64,000 nt of DNA from Sphingobium sp. Leaf26 (GTDB lineage Bacteria; Pseudomonadota; Alphaproteobacteria; Sphingomonadales; Sphingomonadaceae). The notes under the pieces are model-generated. The model saw nothing but the letters and a program-made list of their open reading frames with translations, was not told the DNA's origin and did no database searches. Below are positions 57,529 through 64,000 of the stretch, one piece after another. The DNA lies in assembly GCF_001421665.1 (NCBI RefSeq), contig NZ_LMKV01000009.1:1-64000 (forward strand), written 5' to 3'. Numbering within the stretch: position 1 is the stretch's first letter; every line of letters starts with the position of its first letter. The position numbers and the translations under genes are program-made.

Positions 57529-58434
57529 ATGAGCTTATGTCTCATCGCCATGGACCGCGCCCAACTGCCCCTCAATGCCCTGCGCGCGTTCGAGGCGTCG
57601 GCGCGCCACCTGAACTTCACCAAAGCCGCGATCGAACTGTGCGTCAGCCAGGGTGCGGTCAGCCAGCAGGTCGCGCAACTGGAAGCGCGCCTCGGTGCGC
57701 CGCTCTTCCGTCGCCTGCCGCGCGGCCTGATGCTCACGGACGAGGGGCGGGCCTTGCTCCCGGTCATGGGCGATGCGCTGGATCGGATCGGCGCGACGCT
57801 GGATCGGATCGAAGGCGGCCGTCCGCGCGAGATATTGAACATCGGCGTGGTCGGCACCTTCGCGGCGGGCTGGCTGCTGGATCGGCTGGACGATTTCGCC
57901 CGCGCCTGTCCCCATGTCGACCTGCGCATCATGACCAACAATAATCGCGTCGATCTGGCGGGGGAGGGGCTGGACCTTGCCATTCGCTTCGGCGACGGCG
58001 CCTGGCACGGCACCCATGCCGACCCGATCCTGCGCGCGCCGCTCGCCCCGCTCTGTACCCCGGACCTCGCCGCGCGCCTGCCCGATCCCACCGCGCTCGC
58101 CCGGCAAACCCTGCTTCGCTCCTATCGCGCCGATGAATGGCCACGCTGGTTCGCGCTGGCCGACGCCACTTGCCCGCCGCTGCGCGGTCCGGTGTTCGAC
58201 AGTTCGATCCTGATGATACAGGCGGCGCTGCGCGGTATGGGCGTCGCTCTGGCCCCGCCCTTGCTGTTCGAAGCCGACCTGCGCGCCGGTCGACTGGTCC
58301 AGCCTTTCGCAGCCTCCGTCGATCTGGGCGGCTATTGGCTCACCCGCCTCATGTCGCGCCCCGACAGTCCCGCCATGGCCGATTTCCGCCACTGGTTGAT
58401 CGCGGCATCATCCGTGATTCAAAATCATGAATAA
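57529..58434 (+). CDS. AmpR-like LysR-family regulator
   Basis: 301 residues. N-terminal helix-turn-helix (LPLNALRAFEASARHLNFTKAAIELCVSQGAVSQQV) and a LysR effector domain. The LNALRAFEA-ARH-FT-AA-EL--- start is characteristic of AmpR and GcvA-type regulators. Next to a divergent beta-lactamase gene it is most likely an AmpR-type activator responding to muropeptides. The ATG at 57529 follows GGAG by seven bases; an in-frame ATG at 57550 is the alternative. Confidence 0.88.
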   Translation: MSLCLIAMDRAQLPLNALRAFEASARHLNFTKAAIELCVSQGAVSQQVAQLEARLGAPLFRRLPRGLMLTDEGRALLPVMGDALDRIGATLDRIEGGRPREILNIGVVGTFAAGWLLDRLDDFARACPHVDLRIMTNNNRVDLAGEGLDLAIRFGDGAWHGTHADPILRAPLAPLCTPDLAARLPDPTALARQTLLRSYRADEWPRWFALADATCPPLRGPVFDSSILMIQAALRGMGVALAPPLLFEADLRAGRLVQPFAASVDLGGYWLTRLMSRPDSPAMADFRHWLIAASSVIQNHE

Positions 58435-58519
58435 GGCGATTGCTTCTGCCTGCGCATGAACCGCGCAAACCGAAACAACTGTCCAACTCGCTGTCTCAAA
58501 TTACGCTGGGCGCGCGGCC

Positions 58520-59005
58520 TCAGGCCGGATAACCGATCGCCATCACCTCATATTCCTTCTCGCCCGCCGGCAATATTACACGGCGCAGATCGCCCACCGC
58601 CGCGCCCCGAAGCGCCCGTGCGATCGGCGATCCCCAACCGATCCGCCCGGCGTCCACATCCGTCTCGTCATTGCCCACGATCGTCACGGTGCGATGGTTG
58701 TCATCCTCGTCCGCGATGGTGACGGTCGCGCCGAAATAGACCCGGCCCTTGTCCGGCTGCTCCCGCGCATCCACGACCTTGGCGTCCTTCATCTTCTTCG
58801 ACAGGCGCTTCAACTGAAAGTCGATCTCCCGCATCCGCTTGCGGCCGTACAGATAATCGCCATTCTCGCTGCGATCGCCATTGCCCGCCGCCCAGCTCAC
58901 CACCTCGACGATCGCCGGCCGCTCGACGCCCAGCAGATGGTCATATTCGGCGCGCAGCTTCGCGAAGCCTTCGGGCGAGATATAGTTGGGATAGGGGACG
59001 GTCAT
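58520..59005 (-). CDS. greB: Transcript cleavage factor GreB
   Basis: 161 residues. N-terminal coiled coil with the acidic tip D44-RSE47-NGD (GNGDRSENGDYLYGRKR) and a C-terminal FKBP-like domain (VTIVGNDETDV, GRIGWGSPIARALRG). It stimulates cleavage of backtracked RNA in RNA polymerase. YLYGRKR after the tip is the form found in GreB rather than GreA. Confidence 0.93.
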   Translation of the reverse strand: MTVPYPNYISPEGFAKLRAEYDHLLGVERPAIVEVVSWAAGNGDRSENGDYLYGRKRMREIDFQLKRLSKKMKDAKVVDAREQPDKGRVYFGATVTIADEDDNHRTVTIVGNDETDVDAGRIGWGSPIARALRGAAVGDLRRVILPAGEKEYEVMAIGYPA

Positions 59006-59045
59006 GGCGCAGCCTTATCCGTTGCCGGGGCGGTTGCGCAATTTT

Positions 59046-59190
59046 GTTCGCGCAGCGGCGCAGGGACCGCAGAGAAATGGATTCGCGCGGAGACGCGGAG
59101 GCGCGGAGATTTTTGGCAGCGGCCTGCGGCCGAAAAACCGCCGCGCAGCGGCCTCACAACCCTGCGCGTCTCCACGCCTCCGCGCGAACC
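59046..59190. repeat. Large CGCGGAG inverted-repeat element
   Basis: Contains GTTCGCGCAGCGGCGCAGGGACCGCAGAG, then TTCGCGCGGAGACGCGGAGGCGCGGAG, a GCGGCCTGCGGCCG palindrome, and a closing inverted GCGCGTCTCCACGCCTCCGCGCGAAC. Related to 53430-53490. It fills the gap between greB and the transglycosylase. Confidence 0.75.
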
Positions 59191-59194
59191 AAAA

Positions 59195-61294
59195 TCAACC
59201 CGGCGTCTGCTTCCCCAGATAGCGGCTCAGCACGGCACTGGTGCCCCGGAACTTCGCCCGCTCCGGGTTCATCGCCTCATAGACCACGGCATTTTCCAGC
59301 ACCCGCTGCACATAGTTGCGCGTCTCGAAGATCGGGATAGCCTCGATCCAGCGCAGCATGTCGGCGCCCGGCATGCGCGGGTCGCCATTGGCGCGGACCC
59401 ATTTGTTCACATTGCCCGGCCCGGCATTATAAGCCGCCACGGCGAGCGGATAGCTGCCGCCGTAATAGTCCAGCATCCGCTGGAAATAGGATGATCCCAG
59501 CATGATGTTGTAGCTCGGCTCGTTCAGCGATCCGGGGTTGTACCCCATGCCCAGCTTCCCCGCCTGCTCGCGCGCGGTGCCGGGCATCAACTGCATCAGG
59601 CCGCGCGCGCCCGCATGGGACACGATCTGCTTGTCGAACTGGCTTTCCTGCCGGGCGATGGCATGGACCATGGTCCAGTTATATTGCGCCTCCGACGGCA
59701 CGGGGACGCGGGGGAAGGCCGCCTCGCCATAGCCGGTCAGGCCGCTCGACACGGCGCGGCGGCCCACCATCACGCCCATATCCGGCCGCCCGATCTTCTG
59801 TGCCAGTTCGGCGGCCAGATAATGGTCGACGTCGCTGTCGGCATTATTGGCGATGGCGCGGGCAAACTTGCTCTGGTCCTCCCAATAGCCCATCTGCCCC
59901 AGCGCCTTGACCGCGCGTACCACGGTCCGATTGTCGAAAGCAGTGCGTTCGGCGGCGGATATCGGCACCGGCCGCTCGACTGTGGCAGGGGCGGGGATCG
60001 GCCGGCCCAGCCGCTCCAGCGCCAGTTGACCATAAAACTGGTCTGGATAGGCGCCGGCTTGGGCAAAATAGCTGTTGGCGCTCGCCGCGTCGCCGGTCTG
60101 CAATGCGGCGCGTCCGGCCCAATAATAGCCCTTCGACTTGGTCTGGGGCGACTTGGCCGCGTCGGCATAGCGGCGGAACATGATGACCGCGTCGGTCGGC
60201 CGGTTGAGATTGTAGAAGGCGGTGCTGCCCGCCAGCCAGGCGAGGCTGGTATAATCGTCGCGCACGCCGATCGGCTGGATGCTGACATCGGTGCCCGGCG
60301 CAATCGCATCGTCGATCTTGCTGGCGATGCCATAGGCAAAGCTCCACTGGCTGTCATTGGCGGCGGCCCGCGCCTGCCCCAGCAGCACTTCATAGAATTT
60401 CTCGGCATTGCTGGGGCGGTATGTGACGCTCCCCCGGTTCGCCAGATATTGCCGCGCCGCGACCCAGTTGCCCGTGTCGCGCAGCCAGGCCGCCTTGTCG
60501 GCGACATAGCCGGCATCGCTCGCGCCGATCCCCTCGGCCGCCTGCATCAGGCTGGCGGCGTCCGGCGACTGGCGGCGGAAGGCGATCCGCGCCTGGAACG
60601 CGGCCCGGCGCGCCGGGCTGACATAGGCGATCATCCGCGCCGCGCCATTGCTGTCATTGGCCCACAGCAGCGCATCGGCACGCTGGTCATGATCGGCCAG
60701 CGTCAGGCTGGATCCGAACAGCGACAACAGCCGCGCCTCGTCCGTCACGCTCAGCGATCCGCCGATCCAGGCATTGCGCGCGGCCACCCGCGCCTCGTCC
60801 ATCCGGCCCAGTTGCATCAGCGCCACGGCGTTGCGGGCATGGCCGGTCGCGGTGCGCGCCGGGAAGCGCGCGAAGAAGCCGGCAACCTGATTGGGGTCGA
60901 AACTGTCGGGATTGATGCCCGTCTCCGCCAGCCGCCGCATCCGGTCCTCGCCCGGCCAGCCGGGATTGGCGACGATGAAGCTGGCATAGGTGGAAAAGCC
61001 CAGGCCATCGCTCTGCTGCAACGCCCGCCATGTATTGATCGTGCTGCCGATGCTGCCGTCCTGCGCCACGCCGATTCGGCTCTGCGCCTGCTGCCAGGGG
61101 CTAGGCCCGGAACCCTGAGTGCCTTGGGCGGGCAGGGGCTGCACCATGGGGCCGCTGCTCGCGGGATATTCGGGCGGGATGCGCTGAACCGTCTCGGTCT
61201 GCGCGCCGGCACCGGCGGTCATCAGCAAAAGGGCAATGATAGGCATGCGGATCAGGTAACTTTCGACAATTGGGGGCGCGCGCATGCTGGACAT
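59195..61294 (-). CDS. Soluble lytic murein transglycosylase (Slt70-like)
   Basis: 699 residues. Signal peptide (MPIIALLLMTAGAGAQ, start uncertain among ATGs at 61294, 61285 and 61246), a long superhelical TPR-like region (about 110-490) and a C-terminal SLT domain with catalytic Glu550 (IARQESQFDKQI) and GARGLMQLMPGTA. It cleaves peptidoglycan glycan strands with 1,6-anhydro products, which feed AmpR-type sensing. It is divergent to dapA. Confidence 0.92.
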   Translation of the reverse strand: MSSMRAPPIVESYLIRMPIIALLLMTAGAGAQTETVQRIPPEYPASSGPMVQPLPAQGTQGSGPSPWQQAQSRIGVAQDGSIGSTINTWRALQQSDGLGFSTYASFIVANPGWPGEDRMRRLAETGINPDSFDPNQVAGFFARFPARTATGHARNAVALMQLGRMDEARVAARNAWIGGSLSVTDEARLLSLFGSSLTLADHDQRADALLWANDSNGAARMIAYVSPARRAAFQARIAFRRQSPDAASLMQAAEGIGASDAGYVADKAAWLRDTGNWVAARQYLANRGSVTYRPSNAEKFYEVLLGQARAAANDSQWSFAYGIASKIDDAIAPGTDVSIQPIGVRDDYTSLAWLAGSTAFYNLNRPTDAVIMFRRYADAAKSPQTKSKGYYWAGRAALQTGDAASANSYFAQAGAYPDQFYGQLALERLGRPIPAPATVERPVPISAAERTAFDNRTVVRAVKALGQMGYWEDQSKFARAIANNADSDVDHYLAAELAQKIGRPDMGVMVGRRAVSSGLTGYGEAAFPRVPVPSEAQYNWTMVHAIARQESQFDKQIVSHAGARGLMQLMPGTAREQAGKLGMGYNPGSLNEPSYNIMLGSSYFQRMLDYYGGSYPLAVAAYNAGPGNVNKWVRANGDPRMPGADMLRWIEAIPIFETRNYVQRVLENAVVYEAMNPERAKFRGTSAVLSRYLGKQTPG

Positions 61295-61310
61295 AATCGC
61301 AATTGCATCC

Positions 61311-61339
61311 TTATCAGGCCCTGAATGACGCGCTATAGC
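61311..61339 (+). promoter_or_regulatory. Possible dapA promoter
   Basis: TTATCA (61311-61316), 17-base spacer, TATAGC (61334-61339). Each box matches 4 of 6 consensus bases; the site is 55 bp before the dapA start codon. Confidence 0.35.
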
Positions 61340-61393
61340 GCGCGGCTCGACCGATCATGCCCCGGCTGCCCGGAGATTTGAAGGAGTTTAATC

Positions 61394-62272
61394 ATGTTTT
61401 CGGGCTCGATTCCGGCTCTGGTGACCCCGTTTCGCGACGGACGGGTGGATGAGGCGGCGTTTCGCGCGCTGGTCGACTGGCAGATCGCGGAAGGGTCGAG
61501 CGCGCTTGTTCCCTGCGGCACCACCGGCGAAAGCGCCACCATGACGGTGGAAGAGCATAACCGGGTCATCGCCATCTGCGTCGATCAGGCTGCCGGCCGC
61601 GTCCCCGTCATTGCCGGCTGCGGGTCGAACGACACGCGAATCGCGCTCGAACATATGTATGCCGCGCAGGGGGCCGGCGCGAACGCCGCTTTGGTCGTCG
61701 CACCCTATTATAACAAGCCCAATCAGGATGGCGTGTACCAGCATTTCGCGTACCTCGCCGAACGCTGCGACCTGCCGATCCTGCTCTACAATGTGCCCGG
61801 TCGCACCATCACCGACATCGGCGTCCCGGTCATGTACCGCCTGGCCGAGGAATATCAGTCGATCGTCGGGATCAAGGACGCCACCGGCAATCTTGGTCGC
61901 GTCACCGCCCAGCGCCTCGCCTGTGGTCCCGATTTCTGCCAGCTATCGGGCAATGACGAAACCGCGCTCGGCTTCAACGCGATGGGCGGCCGCGGCTGCA
62001 TCAGCGTCACCGCCAATGTCGCGCCGCGCCTGTGCGCTGATTTCCAGGCGGCCTGCGCCGCGCATGACTGGGACGGCGCGCTGGCGTTGCAGGATCGCCT
62101 TTACCCGCTGCACGATGCGCTGTTCAGCGATTCGTCGCCCGGCCCGGTCAAATATGCGCTTACCCGCGTCCGCGCCGACATGCCCAGCGACGTCCGCCTG
62201 CCCATCACCTGGCCGTCGGAATCGAGCCGTTCGGCGGTCGATCGCGCGCTGGAGATCGCCGGCCTCGTGTAA
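61394..62272 (+). CDS. dapA: 4-hydroxy-tetrahydrodipicolinate synthase
   Basis: 292 residues, TIM barrel. Pyruvate Schiff-base lysine is in IVGIKDATGN, with catalytic YNVPGRT and GTTGESATM substrate loop. It condenses pyruvate with aspartate semialdehyde in lysine and diaminopimelate synthesis. AAGGAG lies before the ATG at 61394. First in a run with smpB, DUF2062 and a sensor. Confidence 0.97.
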   Translation: MFSGSIPALVTPFRDGRVDEAAFRALVDWQIAEGSSALVPCGTTGESATMTVEEHNRVIAICVDQAAGRVPVIAGCGSNDTRIALEHMYAAQGAGANAALVVAPYYNKPNQDGVYQHFAYLAERCDLPILLYNVPGRTITDIGVPVMYRLAEEYQSIVGIKDATGNLGRVTAQRLACGPDFCQLSGNDETALGFNAMGGRGCISVTANVAPRLCADFQAACAAHDWDGALALQDRLYPLHDALFSDSSPGPVKYALTRVRADMPSDVRLPITWPSESSRSAVDRALEIAGLV

Positions 62273-62334
62273 AGTCGCGGCCGGTGGCCCATATAGATGT
62301 GGCCCCTTAGAGTGAAATGAGTAGTTAGACAGTC

Positions 62335-62817
62335 ATGGCCCGTCCCCGCCCCGCTACCTTCGACAAGAAGAAGATCGTCGCCGAAAACCGGCGCGCGCGT
62401 TTCGATTATTTCATCGAGGACGTATTCGAAGCCGGCATCGCCCTGCAAGGGACGGAGGTGAAGGCCCTGCGCGGCGGTGAGGGCAATATCGCCGAAAGCT
62501 ATGCCGAGGTGAAGGGCAATCAGGTGTTTCTGGTGAACAGCAACATCCCCGAATATAGCCACGGCAACCGCGAAAATCACGAACCAAAGCGCCCCCGCAA
62601 GCTGCTGCTGCATGAGCGGGAGATCGAGAAGATGCACAGCGCCGTGTCGCGCAAGGGCATGACGCTGGTGCCGCTGATGATCTATTTCAACAGCACTGGC
62701 CGCGCCAAGATCGAACTGGCGCTGGCCAAGGGCAAGCAGACCCACGACAAGCGCGAGACGATCAAGGATCGCGACTGGAAACGGGATCAGCAGCGCATCA
62801 TGCGGGACAAGGGCTGA
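62335..62817 (+). CDS. smpB: SsrA-binding protein
   Basis: 160 residues. Conserved [31 protein letters not shown] and the basic C-terminal tail ([11 protein letters not shown]) are those of SmpB, which carries tmRNA to stalled ribosomes. No tmRNA gene is recognised nearby. The next gene starts three bases after its stop. Confidence 0.96.
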   Translation: MARPRPATFDKKKIVAENRRARFDYFIEDVFEAGIALQGTEVKALRGGEGNIAESYAEVKGNQVFLVNSNIPEYSHGNRENHEPKRPRKLLLHEREIEKMHSAVSRKGMTLVPLMIYFNSTGRAKIELALAKGKQTHDKRETIKDRDWKRDQQRIMRDKG

Positions 62818-62820
62818 TCC

Positions 62821-63414
62821 ATGGACAATCGGCTCACCCGATGGTGGCATGCCAATGCCCCGACCCGCGAATCGCTGGAAAAGAGCCGTATCCTCGCCCC
62901 CGTCGCCCATCGCGTGCTGGAACCCTCGCTCTGGCGCTTCACCCGCCGCTCGGTGCCGCGCGGCGTGGCGCTGGGCCTGTTCGTAGGCATCTTCCTGCTG
63001 ATCCCCGGCATCCAGATCGCCGGTGCGGCGTTGCTCGCACTGCCCTTCCGCGCGAACATCCCGGTGGCGGCGGCCATGACGTTCCTCTCCAACCCCGCGA
63101 CCACCCCGCTCATCCTGATGGCGTCGGTGTGGCTGGGCAACTGGATGCTCGGCCGCAGCGCCGACGCATCGGGCTTCATGGCGCTGGTCGATGGCCATGC
63201 CTCGGTACGGGAATGGACCACATGGCTGTTGTCGGAGGCCGCCCCGGCCATGCTGATCGGCCTCTTCCTCATCTCGTTCGTCAGCGCCGTGATCGGCTAT
63301 GTGGTCGCCGACTGGTTCTGGCGCCACCGCATGGGCCGGAAATGGCAGGCGCGCAAATTGAGGATTGGCAAGGTCCATAAAAGCGGCGCATTGGAGAAGG
63401 CGACGGGCGCCTGA
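62821..63414 (+). CDS. DUF2062 membrane protein
   Basis: 197 residues with three hydrophobic segments (VALGLFVGIFLLIPGIQIAGAALLALPF, MTFLSNPATTPLILMASVWLG and LIGLFLISFVSAVIGYVVADWF). The NPATTP and SVPRGVALGLFVG motifs are typical of DUF2062. Function unknown; probably an inner-membrane protein. It is co-directional with smpB and the next gene. Confidence 0.88.
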   Translation: MDNRLTRWWHANAPTRESLEKSRILAPVAHRVLEPSLWRFTRRSVPRGVALGLFVGIFLLIPGIQIAGAALLALPFRANIPVAAAMTFLSNPATTPLILMASVWLGNWMLGRSADASGFMALVDGHASVREWTTWLLSEAAPAMLIGLFLISFVSAVIGYVVADWFWRHRMGRKWQARKLRIGKVHKSGALEKATGA

Positions 63415-63452
63415 CGCCTGAGCGTTTTGGTACCAAAAGCAGGACATCGGGT

Positions 63453-64000
63453 TTGAAAAGAGGTGAAGAGGCCTGGCTGATCCAGCCACGCTCGCGACTG
63501 GCGTTGCCGCTGCTGATCCTGGCCGCGCTGGCGTCGGCTGCGCTTGTCCTCTATGCCGTGGGCAGCTGGCCGCTGGCCGCCGGATTCGGCGCCACCATCC
63601 TCACCGCCGCCGCTCTGCTGACCTGGTACCAGCATCTGTATCCGCCCCAGATATCCGACCGCGAAGCCACGCCCGACTGGACGGTCGCGCGCGCTGCCGC
63701 CGACGCCTCCAGCATGGCGATCGCCGTCACCGACCGGGCCGGCCGCCTTGTCTGCGCCAGCGACCTGTTCGGCGAATGGTTCCCCGGCTATCCGACCCCG
63801 CCCGCCGTCACCACCGACGAAGCGCTGGCCGATACGCTGGCCAAAGCCGCCCGCGCCGCCTGGCGCGATGGCGAGGCTAAGGTGGAGGGCTTCACCCAAG
63901 GTGCCCTGCGCCTCGATATCGACATCGCCCGCACCGGCCGGTCGGAAGACTATCTGCTCTGGCGCTTCACGCCTGTGCGCCAGCCCAGCGCTTTGGACGA
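63453..64000 (+). CDS. N-terminal part of a membrane sensor, possibly CckA-like histidine kinase
   Basis: The frame is open to the right edge (182 residues seen). From a TTG at 63453, with AGGA eight bases upstream, the protein begins with two membrane helices (LPLLILAALASAALVLYAVG and LAAGFGATILTAAALLTWY) followed by a PAS-like region (SSMAIAVTDRAGRLVCAS). Its place after DUF2062 and smpB and its form suggest the cell-cycle hybrid kinase CckA, but the kinase domain lies outside the window. Confidence 0.55.
   Translation, partial: MKRGEEAWLIQPRSRLALPLLILAALASAALVLYAVGSWPLAAGFGATILTAAALLTWYQHLYPPQISDREATPDWTVARAAADASSMAIAVTDRAGRLVCASDLFGEWFPGYPTPPAVTTDEALADTLAKAARAAWRDGEAKVEGFTQGALRLDIDIARTGRSEDYLLWRFTPVRQPSALD

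Noticed and set aside
62273..62334. Possible tmRNA near smpB
   Set aside because: Only 62 bp and no tRNA-like ends; the gene must be elsewhere.

Overview
The window is about 65% GC and reads as the chromosome of a sphingomonad alphaproteobacterium, most probably Sphingobium. The gene content supports this: an aa3 cytochrome oxidase cluster (coxB-coxA-ctaB-ctaG-ctaE-SURF1), an acpS-pdxJ-pyrE block, a dapA-smpB-DUF2062-sensor kinase run, and a subclass B3 metallo-beta-lactamase with an active-site glutamate, a type known from Sphingobium. Short intergenic repeats typical of alphaproteobacterial chromosomes are scattered throughout. No rRNA, tRNA, CRISPR array or prophage was recognised.

Layout. 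1-10.4 kb: an IS5-type transposase tail at the left edge, then housekeeping genes (low-molecular-weight phosphatase, HerA-like ATPase, cytochrome c, ppc, DUF1489, mgtE, a cyclophilin), two lipoproteins and a small outer-membrane protein. 10.6-15 kb: a lower-GC orphan gene, then a minus-strand DNA-repair group holding a DUF4130-UdgX fusion and its partner radical SAM protein, with a hemerythrin and a membrane protein between them. 15.1-18.7 kb: a fused 5-oxoprolinase.

18.7-32.1 kb is the most unusual part. A minus-strand run of seven tightly packed genes encodes a secreted protein, a secreted caspase fused to a formylglycine-generating-enzyme-like (FGE/SUMF1) domain, an outer-membrane barrel, a secreted papain-like protease with a DUF4384 tail, a membrane protein with Rossmann folds and an RyR domain, and the permease and ATPase of an MCE lipid transporter. 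The MCE substrate-binding protein and its lipoprotein lie on the opposite strand and converge on the ATPase. Around this run are a second secreted caspase (EF-hand and DUF4384), a PPC-domain secreted protein and a TIR-transmembrane-coiled-coil protein. The set looks like an envelope-spanning signalling or protease system linked to lipid transport; that reading is inference.

32.1-47.6 kb: class II aldolase, rpsU, FKBP isomerase, AI-2E transporter, the lepB-acpS-(small membrane protein)-pdxJ-pyrE operon, the oxidase cluster from a good sigma-70-like promoter, thrC and a methyltransferase. 47.6-64 kb: a diguanylate cyclase, NTF2-like and I78 proteins, rnd, aspS, ppk2, a soluble chemoreceptor-like protein, the AmpR-like regulator with a divergent B3-E beta-lactamase, greB, a lytic transglycosylase, dapA, smpB, DUF2062 and a sensor protein cut by the right edge.

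Repeats include two copies of a 105-bp hairpin element, one 162-bp fold-back MITE-like element, and several families of inverted repeats that fill most of the longer gaps.
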